Numbered from the stretch's first letter, positions 25,656 to 38,560 are shown. The stretch: 64,000 nt of DNA from Chaunax sp. Z400 (GCA_037577475.1 CM075203.1:18912835-18976834); one strand, 5' to 3'. The notes: a model not told the origin generated them from the letters alone. Numbers and translations are program-made.

Positions 25656-28600
25656 TCACAGAACTGTATGTATGAGTTTTTTGTGTCTTTGCATGCTGTA
25701 GAGCTTGAGGAAAGCCTTGCCACAGATATGGCAGACAAATGGCTTCTCTCCTGAGTGAATTTTAGCATGTGCCCTGAGAATACACAATTTTATAAAGCCC
25801 TTCCCACACACATCACATTTATAAGGTCTCTCTGCAGTATGGTGCATAAGGACATGCCTCTTCACTTCAGCAGTTGACCTGAAGTCCTTGTCACAATCAG
25901 GCTCAGTGCATTTGAAAGGTCTCTCTCCCGTATGGATTAGTTTATGTCTAGCTATGGTTGATGAAGAGATCATCTTTCCACAGTATGGGCATGGATGACG
26001 GAACAACTCATTTAAGTGTTTGGTCCTCTGATGTTTTTTCAGGGCTCCTTTCTCTTTAAAGGATTTCTCACACTCTGAGCACGAATGCTTCTTCTCATTT
26101 CGAGATTCGCTGTGGATTAAATTCAAGTGACGCAACAGGTTGGATTTATGGGAGAAAGTCCTGCCACAGTCTGAACACAAGTAGGGTTTCTCTCTTGTGT
26201 GGACTCGTTCATGGGCAATGAGATCCCCGTCATTTCTGAATCTCAAGCTGCAATGAGTGCATTGGAAAGGTAGATGACCCATATGTTTCCACTCGTGCGC
26301 GATTAAAACGCGCAGCTTGGAAAAAGTCTTCGGACAATGGTTGCATTTAAACGGCCTGGTGATTTTATGGACGTTTTGGCAATGTCTTAGTAAGGGTTTG
26401 AAAAGCATGAAGGTCTCCTCACAGCGGTTACATTGAAACAGGGTGTGGGAAGCCTTGTGCCTGGCCAGCGATGCTGCGTTTTGTAACACCTTCCTACACA
26501 CAATGCAGTAGAGTTTGTCATGGGTCAGTTTGTGCCTTTCCAGTCCAACTTTGTACCTGAATGCCTCTTCACATTTGTCACACTTGTAAAGATTCTTAGT
26601 TTCGTGTGGCTTCTCCGAATCTACCTGTAGCTGGCTAAACTCAAAGCAGGTTCTGTTCAAATGCAGCTTAAAAGATGAATAGAGCTTAAACCTGCTGTCA
26701 CATCGCGGGCAGGCAAAATCACCGGTGGGAAAGTGGGTTTTCATGTGAGTTCTTCCGCTTGTATTCACATGCTCCTTGCAGATAAGACAGTGGAATGTAC
26801 GAGTCTTTCTTAGAGCGCCATCACTGATGCCCTTCTTTCTGATGGTTGCTGATACATTTTTGGGACAAATAAAAGAAGGGTTCTCCTTTGAGCAACCAAA
26901 CAATGAAACATTTTCAGACTTACTCCTGACTCGAGTCACAAAGGAACACTCATCATCTAAGCAGTTGGACCATGAATCTGCCATTGTAGGAATACAACTA
27001 GTAGTCTTATTGCAAGAGTCCTCACTTGAGCAGTTAGTCAAGCATGAGTCATCGTCACTGCAATCACTAATAGGAGACATAAACGAGTCTATCACGAAGC
27101 TGCTTGGATCTTCTTTGCCTTGGGTTATGTCTCTGCAGGGTCTTTTTTTACTTGAAGCTGATTTATTGTCAACAAGGGTGTCTGCACGAAGATCTCCTTT
27201 CTCATGTAACAGGATCTTTTTCAACCTCAGGCCTCTGTTTCGTCTCACAGGTCGACACTGCAAAGACGATGGCATGTCGAGTCGTTTTAACTGAACGCTG
27301 CAGTGTTTAAGACTGCAAGGTGTATTCTGCACTTCACTTCGAAGGCGACCTACATTTTCTTTGTGTCTTGTTATACCACCCAAAAGCTCAGCTGTTCCGT
27401 TTTCCCCAAATGTCCAATTAGTTTCATCAACTTTTGTCTCACCTCTCGGATCTTCTGTGATTGTGTCTGTTTTCACGTGTAGTGCATGAGGCGATGTAAA
27501 AGATACATTATCCAAATCTGATGTAAATGACAGCAAGTTATTCATGATGTTCGCTTGTTGTTGTTTTTTATCTGTCTCTGTTCTTTCAAGAGGAGGAAGT
27601 TTGAGAGCAGAGATAATGCAGTCGCCATCCAAGGAACCATCTGAAAAGAGAAAAAACATTACTATAAAATGGTAAAATGGAAAAATAAAAGAGTAAGTGT
27701 TGGTCATTATTCAATTAACATGTTATATGAACTTTTTATAAGTAATTCAGAGACTTATCTTAAATATCTATAGATGCGTTCATCAGTGTTTCATGTTTTG
27801 TTTCCAGTTTATCGAGCAAAGGTGAAAAAAGTGGCAGTTTTTCAGGTGTCAGCCTCTAAAATGCTAATCTTTGTCATATAAACACAATATCTTTGGGGAT
27901 AGGATTGGCGGTCAGACAAAGCAAGACATATTTTCGGGCGTTTAATAGCCTGACAACTGCAACTGATTTTCAGATTAACTGATAATTAAAATAATTGTTA
28001 GCTGCAGCCAGAATCGAATCATCCTAAGGCATGTGCTCAGACCAGAAATTTGCATCAAGACAAGCTGAAAATACTTGCTATGTGCCGGTCTGTGGCAGTG
28101 ATGGTGAATGTGAGCAAAGCAGAGGAAAACATTAGCAGTGAAGTTGCCAATTTATCAGTACGTTTAAATTTTAGGTCATGTGACAGACACATTGTTCCTC
28201 TTTTGTCTTTCTTTATTCCCTCCAAAGCTCTGCCATTTCAAACTAGAGGGAGACTGGCTGTCCAAATGCGCCTTACGTTTCAAAGCCAACCATTAGCGAC
28301 TTGAAAAGCTGAGTCACGGGCGCCAGCATCAGTCAGCCTGAGTCGAGTTGAGACGAGTTAGATCACACTGCAATGTTCTAGAATGGTTTCCTTTTGTTGC
28401 GACTGTTTGGTCTTTACTGTTTAGTTCAATTCCCATTACAAGGATCACGGTTTGACACACTTAATATTATTGTTACAGTTTCCCTGAAAATGACCTGACT
28501 GTAGAGGAGTCCTTTAATTATTCCTCCGTATCTATAAAAGATAGAATAACTAGTGTTTTTTAAATAGTCAGGTTTGATTGAAAATTGGAATATACTCAGG

Positions 28601-31600
28601 GGCACATATAAGTGGTGGGTGGGGGTGTGCATGCGTGGTCAAAATAAACAATGCACAGCATGTATTAGAACAAGAAGCGTTTTTGTGTAGCACCACTGTG
28701 CACATTCTATCTTTATCTAACATTGGAGGGTTTACCTCAGATTTCCTTGGATGAATTAATAAGTGTGAAATGAACGACACAGGACATAGATAAGGGGCTT
28801 CTGTAACTCCTCAATGCTTTTAGTTTATGGAATGAGTGGAAGACGAAGTTGGTTTCAGTCTGCAAAGATGGAGCTGCAGTCAACGTTGGCGTTTACAACA
28901 GGGTCGTTCCCAAATTGCATTTGGGTGACGGTGATGGTGGTGATCGGGCATTCCCTTGTGCACATTCTATGTACCGCCCACACCCTTGAAAACAGTGTGC
29001 CAAATCAGCTGATCACATGGTCCTGTACTGCCAGACATCTACTCACTCATTGTAAAGTTACTACACTGTAAAATGTAAGATTGAATTTAATTAGAAATAC
29101 TGAGTTGACTTAACTCAGTTTTTATCAACTTGTTAATAAACTCTTTTTATTTTAGTTACTTTGGCATCAAGAAAACTCAGTTTACTTGTTGAGTTTGATT
29201 CATTTAAACAAACCAAGTACTGGGAACTTTTGATTTTCTCAGTACATCCCACAATGTAACAAGTAAATTACTCTTATACTTAAGTTCCCCACAAATTAGA
29301 TCTACTTTACTTGAATATCCTGTTTTCTGTTCATACCACTTTCTACTTGTCCTCCACTAATTTTCATGGGAAACAGCCCTTTTGTTATGTGAGAAAAGTT
29401 GGATAAATTATGTTTTTGTTTTGTAAAACTCTACTCAGGTATTTCCTGTCCCAGCTTCTAAAATCTTTAATTCACATTCAGATCTGTTACATGAATGCTC
29501 TTAACAGTTGTGTCAATAGCTCACACCAGAATAGATTCACATGAACGTGTTTGTTGTTCTGCAGCTGCATGTCCTGTTCAATGTTAGGTAGCTGACGTTT
29601 TTTTGTCATTATGAAAAAACATGTTTAATGACAGTTGAAACAACCACTGGGGTTTTACACAGTGGGTAAATAGATACTGTAGCTTGTTGTGGTTAGGCGG
29701 GTGGAGTTTCCCAGCATACCTTGAGACAATGTGTTTGAGGCCATAAACCCAAGTAACCTGTGTTTAAATGTGTTCTGAATAATTATCAGGTAAGCAGTAA
29801 TTAGCTCTTTAAGAAATATTTCTAAAGAAAATGATTAGTTATACAACATCATGGCACCATGAGTGAAGTCTTTCACACGGTTAGTGACGTCCCGCCTGGG
29901 TGATGCAAGAGGATGATAAAATAAGGTAGCGTGATGTATTGTAATAACAAGCACTCCAGAGCAAAAAGCAAATCATTTTGTCAAATTCGTGCAATAAGAA
30001 ATTTCAGCATGCTATGATTCTTTTTAGGATATTGGTAGTTTAAGTAATCACAATAACAGTAAGCAAGCTAATATAAGTGTCACACACACAAAATAAAGAA
30101 GTTGGTCAAAATCTCAAGTTTACTTTTCTTAATTTGTCTAAGGCAATGAGTTTATATAATATTTTTAAGTAACTCAACTTATTAGATTTTACAGTGTAAG
30201 CTCTTATTTACAAAAGGGGTGCAAAGAGAACAGAACAAATAAAGAGGATGTGGTGAGAATAGCGTTGCCTATAGTGATGACAGCTTGTAGGATATTCGTG
30301 CAGTGCAAAAGGTGAGCACCAAGCAACATCTTCAGGTGCTCATTTGAGAACTAGACCAAAAATGTTAGCTGTACCCCTGAATATACTTACTTTACACAAA
30401 TATCAGGTCTGAATTACATATCACTGAATATAAGAATGAAAAAAGACTGGTTACTGTTAGGATTTCAACAACACAAACTGATTATTGTATACTGTATAGT
30501 GAATCTGCATTATGTCGAATGAAGGCGAAGAGACTCAGATCCACACCAGGTACAAATTCCTACAGTTTTAAGATGTTTAAAGTACTCTATGAATGTACTC
30601 TTACATCGAAACATACTGTGCTATCATACGTTATTACATCCCTTACGGACAACCACTGACTATACTTCCCAGAACTGAGCCAAGCTCTCCGACAGGTTTA
30701 GTGTTTTTTCCTCTAAAAGTGCCATGGTGAGGAAAAGACAAAATCAGAAAGGAATTAGTAACTATGGAGGCTTGCCATTGTGATCCAGCTGGTTCAAGTC
30801 CTTTTGATACTGCAGCAGAGTTTTGAGCTCCTCATGCTGAGACATCATACACTCCTCCAAAACCGAGGACTCCTCACCCAACATGGTGGAAACCTGAAGA
30901 GAGAAAGAAATGTACCTCTATAAAACTACGAAAAGTGACACTAAAATGGCCTTGTCAGGTTTTATGACTATTTTTATGTACCTGTTGGAAGGTTTGAAGA
31001 GGAAGAAACCTTTCAAGTCTGGACAGAAACATCCACATCAAGGTGTGAAGTGCTTCATCATATGTGGGACCAAACTCCTCAGGGAAAATGCTCTGTAAGG
31101 ATATTTAGTCTTTAAACACCTGAAAACTAACATGACTGCCTTCATTCAAGAATCAGAGACAACATGTGAGATCTGACTTATGGCAAATAGAAAAATGTAC
31201 ATTCATTCGTTAAACATTAGTTACATTTGGTAAAAAAAATCAAATAAAATTACAATAGATATGAATATATATCTATTGTTTTAATACAGAGAATCATCTA
31301 TTGTTTTGATATTATGCGCTACTGTTGATTTCGCTGTGCCACAAATCACACTCTTTACGCCAATATTGAGGCTAGCAGCACAGAGAGAGAGAATTTGGTA
31401 GAAGCAGCTCTTTAATGACATCAAGACAAAGTGAGATAAGTGTGCTGATTGTGGTGTAATGTCTCCAGTTTAATGTAGGCCTACATATGCTGTTGTTTTA
31501 TAAAAGCTACGTGTGCCTGGTCATTGGATGTCATTTGATTCTCTGTCATCTCACTATGTCTTTAGGGACCATTAAAACACTTTTGCATCCAACTTCATGG

Positions 31601-34600
31601 ATGGTGTCCATAATGCTTGGACAAAAATGACCCAATGACATCCCCACACCTCAAAATCTGATTTGGATCCAATTATTATTCTGGATCTGGTGATCCAGAA
31701 TGTTTACATTTATATAATATGAATAGATATATAAATCTAGAACAATAACAGATAAATAATATATAAAATATTAATGACACAAGATGTTCAACTAAGATCA
31801 AATTGTAGCTGAAACGGTTTAGTGTCAAATTTGACATAGCTTCAAAAGTTCCTGATCTAGATCCTGAAGAAAACACCATTAGTGAAATATTGTTTTTCTA
31901 GAATAACTATCAAACTAATAATGATACCAATGTGATTCCAGATTCTAGGGGCAGGTTTTCACGGTCCAGGAGTCACATTATGAGGGTCACATTATCATGC
32001 GACTGTTGCTTTTAGGTGCAATGACATCATGGAGGAACTCCTTGCAGAGGTTTTTCCTCTGAGTGCTGTCTCATTCAACACACAATGTAAGAAATAAGTC
32101 TCTCTATGTGGTCATTTTAGATTCATTAAATTTGTGGAAAATGGGATTTATCCTGATATGTATCATTATCTGGATATTAAATGACCTTTAGCAGGTTATG
32201 AGATTTGGTCACATTCCACAGCCCTAAATACAATAGTGTCCATGTTGGTTCATGCACAGAGAGCAATGCATAATGCACACAAACAGCAGCGCTCAAGTCA
32301 TTGAGCTCTGAATGACCTGACGACACTTCATTATTTGTCAAGAATACGAGTGTGTTAGTACATTACAGCCATAGAAAATGAAACCACTCATTTTGAAAAC
32401 TACTGACCATCCTCTATTAATTCATTGCATCTTATATATTGTTCAGCAAGTCACTACAAAAACACTGACCTGAAAGAAGTGTTCCCTTTCATCAGGATTT
32501 TTCAACAAGCTCTTAACAAGATCCACAAATTGTGACTGTGGCACCTCCATATTTGAAGCACCAACCTGCATTACATGACATGAGTATTATTTAAAAAAAT
32601 GAGCAGCTTAAACCCTTCATTGACAAGTATATGGTTAATTTTAATAAAGGTCTTTTTTTTACTGCAGATTTTCATACAATACTGTACATAAAAGTTCATC
32701 CACCAGACATGCGCCACTAAATTACAGTCACTTTACACACAAACAAACAAAGCAAAAACAGAATGACAAGCAGGTAGACATGCAGCACAGACCAAATCAG
32801 GAGTGTATATTTATTATGGGATCACATTCCCTGCTTCCCTTTTTTTTCCTATGAATGTCTTAAAAGTCTGTCAAAATGCATAAAATATCAGAACAGGCCC
32901 TTTGAGAAAATATCTTTTCTAGCTTGAGATAACGCTTCATCTCTCTGATTCATTAAGAAATGTGTATGGGGGAGAAGGCCTTTATACCTGAACTGTGTAT
33001 GTCACCTGGCTAACAAAGTGCAGAAGGCCATCAGGTTGCATCTATATTGATATAGAAGAACACTCTGTGATGTAACACCATACAAAGCAATAAAAATGGG
33101 ATGGATCTATTGAGAGAACGTATCAAAAATAGACTGCCAGAGATGACACGTCCAGATCTTATACAATAAATGTGCAGTGGGTTGTTTGTATATATCATAT
33201 ATAAAGGTAGACAATCTAATCTTTGGCCAATGAAGTCAATGTACTATATTGAACTGCAGAAAAGCATGCCATTGATAAAATGGATGATGAGGAAATCCTT
33301 CAAATAATTTTCTTCCGCATTTCATGTGGAATCTGATCATTTAAATCCTCTTGTCATTTGTTTTCAATGTGGTCTAACATTGTCAAATCATGTTATATTT
33401 GACCCATAATCTGCTTTAATTCTGTCCTGAATGTCAAAAGACAATGTTACAAATATGTGGGAGGCTATAAAGAGAAGAAATCAGAGTGTGAAGCTATGAA
33501 ATTGCAGATATAGGAATGAGACATTGGGATATGAAATGTGTCCCCACGTTGCCAAAAGAATGTAATGTTGTGATCCCACTTTAAACCCTGATGCCAAAGG
33601 CTTCAACTACACTGAAGGGGTAAAGGTGTGTTTTATTTTTAACAAGCAGCGAGGGAGAGACTGCAGAGGGAAATGATTTCCTACACTGATTCCAAAATCT
33701 TACCGAATGTGCAACAATAGAGTTAATGGTATATAATAATAATAATAAGACTTAACCAGTGGGAGATCAACGCCCAGTAAGCTGGTAATGAGGTGAGCCC
33801 ACAGAATGTACTACATACACATAGTTTTGAAAGAGACCTTCATTTCCCACAAAGTGATTTTTCTTCATTAATTTGAAGTAGCAACACGTTAAACTCACCT
33901 CCATTACCCATGCATCAATGAACGTTTGCACTCTGTCCAGGTGTGGCTGAACAAGGTCAACGTCAGCAGTGACATCAAACTGACATAATTCCAGAATTAG
34001 CTAAAACAACAACAACAAAAACTCCTTTTAGAAAAATTAATTACTGCATTTTTATGTCTTTTTAAAGATATTCTTGGTAACTATAAAATTAACACTTTAA
34101 TTACTCAAATTGAACTGTCTTGAATGTATTTAAATCTTGGATGACAGGTACTGGTTGTCCCAGCAGTTACTATGGTTAATATTCGTGGTTAATAAAAGAC
34201 TATTGCTCCTCCTCACCCGTGACCTGAGGCCCAAGATAAGTTGGGCCCTCTGATGAGTGGTGAGAAGCTTTGGAAGAATGTCTGTAACCATGGAAACAAA
34301 CTCCTCAAGCATCCCATAATCAGCCACGACTTTCTGCTGGATGGTCTTCCAGATCACTGCTGAGACCAGCCGAATTGGTGGGACCAGAAGTTTCAAGGCA
34401 GAGAGGGGAAGAGGGGTACCTGGATTGTAACAGCAGTGAGTTATCTTAACACAAAGTATTGTCATGATTTACTTTCATTTCATTTCATACAACTTGTGCA
34501 TTTTTTTTCTCATTCTGAACCTCAACAGACACCAGATCAGCTGCAGCATTATTAAACGCACATGACACCAGATGCTTTAAGTGAAACCAGAACATCTCTG

Positions 34601-35064
34601 ATCTGTTCCATGGAATCCCCTCTGACTTCATACAATGACAGAGTGTGTGACTATTTTGGTGATGGTTTCATACACTTTCTATAACAACAAAATCTAAAAG
34701 CAAAATTCCTGTCAGATGATTTACTCTACCTGCAAGACACGATGGGTCCCCCTCTCCCCACAAGGAGAGGAAGAGGGGGGTGAGACAGTGCCTGGACATG
34801 AACAAGAGGTGACCCATGGCCACAATTATCACGGTTTTTAAATAATGCAGTGAAGTGATGATACAGCCATTTTTAGACAAATCTATATAATGTGAACACA
34901 CTGATGCACATTCAACCCATGTAGGACCTGTTTCTATGAGTCAGCCATCACTCTTTTGTCTTTTAGTAGAGAATCAAATCTGCACTATAGTTCATGTACC
35001 TAACAGATAAGATAAAGATAAAGCATAGAACTGGGTTTATGAATTTTTGGCATCATATCTACAC

Positions 35065-35100
<36 letters not shown>

Positions 35101-35390
35101 TATACATATACATGTATAAATAATATATATACATAACGTTATAGTGTAAAGGGCTGTCCCCACAAAGAATGATGAATACAACAATAACTATGAATTCTAT
35201 CATTTCAAAAACTGTGATTTAGGTATACACATATCTGCTGGCAAACTGAGTGACATCATTCATCTATAAGAATGAGTGACAGTGTTGAGTTAGCCGGCTA
35301 GCTAGCTAGCTGTAAGTTAAACTTCAGTTTCAATCGGTAGTATTTGGTGAATAGCTACTCACAATTTCCCTTTGAAGAAAAATCGTCCAT
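25656..35390 (-). CDS. TINF2-N domain / 13-finger C2H2 zinc-finger protein (paralog B)
   Basis: Predicted 880-residue protein, tandem paralog of the gene at 10739-21672. Coding exons: 35363-35390 (ATG), 34217-34419, 33899-34000, 32470-32565, 30982-31092, 30776-30893, 25656-27640. Exon lengths 28, 203, 102, 96, 111, 118 and 1985 compare with 28, 203, 99, 96, 111, 124 and 2066 in paralog A. The TINF2-N-like part covers about residues 11-215 (PLSALKLLVPPIRLVSAV, later FGPTYDEALHTLMW and SRLERFLPLQTFQQ). A Ser/Cys-rich acidic linker carries RPVRRNRGLRLKK (about 349). Thirteen fingers start near 504. The second ends in Cys, and one (CTEPDCDKDF) has a CX4C pair instead of CX2C. The sixth intron appears to use a GC donor at 30775. 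Probable nuclear DNA-binding regulator; targets unknown. Confidence 0.9.
29063..30197. mobile_element. non-autonomous hAT-like element in an intron of paralog B
   Basis: The left end begins ACACTGTAAAAT and the right end is its exact inverse, ATTTTACAGTGT, about 1.13 kb apart. Subterminal sequences rich in AACTCA/TGAGTT also mirror each other. The 8 bases outside each end agree only partly (AAGTTACT and AAGCTCTT), so an 8-base hAT-style target duplication is possible but weak. There is no coding capacity. Confidence 0.65.
31560..32050. repeat. interspersed fish repeat, copy 1
   Basis: The core 31908-32050 (ACTAATAATGATACCAATGT, then AGGTTTTCACGGTCC, then GTGCAATGACATCATG) recurs with about 80 percent identity by eye at 61734-61885 in the mettl9 intron. 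The part around 31660-31700 carries GGATCTGGTGATCCAGA-type sequence typical of a widespread fish repeat. No coding content. Confidence 0.6.
34730..34791 (-). other. possible cryptic or duplicated exon in intron 1 of paralog B
   Basis: On the minus strand a 62-base segment is bounded by a good acceptor (TTCATGTCCAG) and a good donor (CAG followed by GTAGAG). Its pyrimidine-rich start resembles the first bases of the true exon 2. If spliced in, the phase would be lost and exon 2 would soon hit a stop, so it would act as a poison exon. It may equally be a chance match or a relic. Confidence 0.25.
35064..35112. repeat. TA/CA dinucleotide microsatellite
   Basis: A TA run is followed by a CA run and short TATACA variants. 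Confidence 0.95.
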
Positions 35391-35539
35391 GATGTTTATT
35401 CACTGTACTCAACTACGTTATATTCTCTGGCAAACTAACAGGACATGTTTCCTTTTACTTAAGAATGTATTCTCTCCTGAGGGCTCCGGCTCCGGCCTGT
35501 ACACGTGATCTCCTTTACAGATGTGATTGGCTGAGGGAA

Positions 35540-35861
35540 CCGTCTTCTTCTTCTTTCAGGTTTTACGGCAGCTGGTTCCCATGGAGTTGCATTACTGCCA
35601 TCTCCTGGATTTAATTGTGACGTCGTCGTCTCAAATTCTCCCGAGCAGGCTAGTTGTTGAGAGAAAATCCAAGAGGTGCCTTATTTATCTTTTGCCTTAT
35701 TTATCTACAATGTTATGGTTGTGTGTGTATTTGGATGTCTGTGTGTCTGTATGTGTTGGCGGGGAAGGGTTACTGTGTTATTATGTGAAGCACTTTGTGT
35801 TACATTTTACTTGTATGAAAAGTGCTATACAAATAAAGTCTGATTGATTGATTGATTGAGG
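35540..35861 (+). mobile_element. retroposon fragments near the 5' end of paralog B
   Basis: The text CTTCTTCTTTCAGGTTTTAC, then TTGCATTACTGCCATCTCCTGG at 35545-35612 is a common dispersed fish sequence. From about 35780, AAGCACTTTGTG, then AAAAGTGCTATACAAATAAAG and (TGAT)n is a typical LINE/SINE 3' tail. The AATAAA inside belongs to the retroposon, not to a host gene. Confidence 0.6.
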
Positions 35862-35983
35862 TGTCCTCGTCCTTGTCCATTTTCCCCACAGTCGAGAGTG
35901 TTTTCCAGCCCTGTCCCTGTCAGTCCCACTTTTTCCCTTTTTATATCATGTCTTGTCTTTCTGCTGCGTACTTTCTGCATACC

Positions 35984-36075
35984 GTTTCTTCTTAGTGGTG
36001 CATATTACTACACGAATTTGTCGTTAATTATTGTCATAACCATGAGGCCTGCAGGGCCCCTGAGGGCGTGGGGCT
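35984..36075 (+). repeat. dispersed repeat, copy 1
   Basis: TTTCTTCTTAGTGGTGCATA, then ATTACTACAC, CATAACCATGAGGCC and GGGCCCCT recurs in the same orientation at 40266-40352. The source element is not recognised. Confidence 0.6.
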
Positions 36076-36665
36076 CTACCTCTGCCCCTCTTCTCCCTCT
36101 CCCACTCTATCTCACCCCTTCTATCATTTCTCTCTACCCATTTACCTCTTCTGTCTCCACCTCTGTCTTGAGGGCTAGAGAGAAAAGAGGGGGGTGAATG
36201 AATTTAATTTCACTGTATGCACTTTGCACTTTTTAAGCCCTGTTCAGACCAAAGATTTACACTGATGGCTTGAGAAAAGAGGAGGAAAAGGTCAAGTTAA
36301 GCAGTAAATGTCATTTTAACATGTATGACATGCAGATGTGGTTGTTCTCTAAGATTTCCTCCATCCAAACTCTGCCATTGTGACTAAAAAACAGTTCTGT
36401 CTCTTTGGGGGGCCAAACTGGGCTTCAGAGAACTTTAATTTCTCAGTACCATCAAAAGATTTTAATGTATACTGCTAGTGGTTAAAGTGGAAATGAGCTA
36501 AGATCAAATTTCCCATAGTAATGCTATATATACCACATATCCAGCTACAAAATGTTCTTTTTGATGGCACAAAATACATTTTAACAGTTAAGCTACTGAA
36601 TTGCTAGAAAAAACATTTAAATTTGTTACAAACATTACTTACCAATCTCAGTGGTATCTCAGCAG

Positions 36666-36720
36666 TACCAGTACAGAACCAGTACAGCACCAGTACAGAA
36701 CCAGTACAGAACCAGTACAG
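36666..36720. repeat. 11-base tandem repeat
   Basis: About five copies of CAGTACAGAAC with few changes. A second irregular AGTATAG-type repeat follows at 36840-36880. Confidence 0.9.
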
Positions 36721-36929
36721 GCCTTTAACATTAGCAGTAAACCCAGAACATATCCCACTGAGGATTCACAATCCTCTTTTAATGACGGTTCCTTCATTAG
36801 TTCCTTCAAAACTGAGCATGACATATTAAGAGTAGACTGTAGATAGTATAGTAGAGTATAGAGTAGTATAGAGTAGTAGTAATTCATCAATGTTCACGTC
36901 CATCCTCTTCACATTATGTTGGAAAGATG

Positions 36930-37262
36930 TGTTGTTTGGATTCATTGACTTTGATAGGCGTCTCTGCTCTCAGTATCATGATTAATCTGCTCATCATTTT
37001 TACCAAATTTTATATTCACAGATCTAAATTCTCAAATAAAAAGCCACATTTTCTGGAGTTGACAGCCCACATCAAACAATACATCTCTTCAATTTCAGAA
37101 TGTACAAACTATTACTTCAAGCTTTATAAGTTATTTATTTAAGTGTCTGTTCCCCCCTGGCGTATTTGTGATTATTTTCTTGTGTTTATGTTGTATACAT
37201 AAGTATAACTGTATACGTGTAATGTATTTTGTTCATTGTTCTAATAAAGTTAAGAAAAGAAA
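36930..37262 (+). mobile_element. L1-type LINE, 3' end
   Basis: The frame from 36927 ends in the usual C-terminus of fish L1 ORF2: LLIIFTKFYIHRSKFSNKKP, then HIKQYISSI. A short 3' untranslated region and an AATAAAG plus A-rich end follow near 37243-37262. It is 5'-truncated, as most L1 copies are. Confidence 0.75.
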
Positions 37263-37849
37263 AACATTTTGCTGCTGTTACATCTTTCCAGCATGCATGT
37301 GTGGAGGAACTCTAAGTTCAAATATTGATGTGGGAGAAGGAACTGTTTTGAATCTTATGTCATCATTTGGTATCATTTGTGGCATCAGGACTAATTAAAA
37401 ATAATGAAATAAGGTTGTTTTTGAAATATGAAGCACTAAAATGACAATGAGTTGATCAACTATGTTGCCTTTCACACTGCAATGCTGCAGGTGATTCTGA
37501 GTGGGCTGGAATCTGTTGGGGGAGAGGATGTCATTTTAGGACATTTTGAGATTTGTCATTAATTCTTAACAAATCCTTCCTCCAAAGGATCAAAAAAGTC
37601 ATCAACTCTTAAGTGGTTCTTCTCATAATCAGTCATAAAACCCTAAAGCAGAAAATGGATCATTCAGGAAGGAAAAGGCCTGGTGTGTACTGCTATTATG
37701 CTGCAGTGTACATGTATTTTATTCCCCTAGCTATCTATACTTTTTAAATATTCTTCATAATTATATAATTTACATTATATTTCCTGTAATAGTTGTATAA
37801 CTTTTTGTTTAATGTATACAAGAGAAAGTGACCGAATAGCAGAGCAGCG

Positions 37850-38560
37850 TCCAGGTGGAACCTTTGCCAACGGAGCAGTTTTTACGCCCGGGTTGCCTTA
37901 AGGTAAGGACGTAAACATCCGGGAGAGGAGCCAAGATGGCGACCGAGTAGAGTCGAAAACTCGAGTCCTACAAAAAAAAAGTTTTTGAATGATGAAAAAC
38001 AGATGGATTCCTTGTTTAAACAACTTTTGGAACAACTAGATTCGTTTCACTGAAGACTGAAAGCAACATGATGTCGAGTCGAGACAAAAAGGACGTAAAA
38101 GCGAGCGAGTACGTAAAAAATGTTGATCTTCATCATTTGGTTTACGTTCAGTCTTATTCACCAAATAATGCCACTGATTCCTTTAAGTGCAATGGATGCT
38201 CAGTATGTCACTTTCTAATTTTTTAGACTTCTGGTTGGTCTCTAAAAACTTAAAAGAACGAGACATGACAGTCGGCATTCTGTCCCTTCAGTGATCATAA
38301 AGCTGTCTACATTTCTATGAAGTTATTTACGTCTGATACAGGTAATAAAGCTAATTATTGGAAATTGAACAATTCTCTTCTTAAACATGAGGAAGTCAAA
38401 ATAAAAAAGCTGCAGCTGCTAACTAATTTCTTTAACAAAGAGAAAATAGAGAATTCATTTTGTTTAAATTGGGAACTATTTAAATACCAATCAGCCAAAT
38501 AATTAAGGAAATTTGGGAGTACTGTGGCCAAAATTAGGAAACTGGGACTGTGGAGGTCAG
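37850..38560 (+). mobile_element. L1-type LINE, internally deleted 5' fragment
   Basis: GAGCCAAGATGGCGACCGAG at 37927-37946 is the hallmark of an L1 5' untranslated region. After about 350 bases the sequence jumps into ORF2: GNKANYWKLNNSLLKHEE near 38341 and NWELFKYQ near 38468, matching the spacer after the endonuclease domain. ORF1 and most of the endonuclease are missing. Confidence 0.7.

Noticed and set aside
26776..27294. 172-codon plus-strand frame opposite paralog B
   Set aside because: Antisense shadow of the linker-coding part of the long exon.
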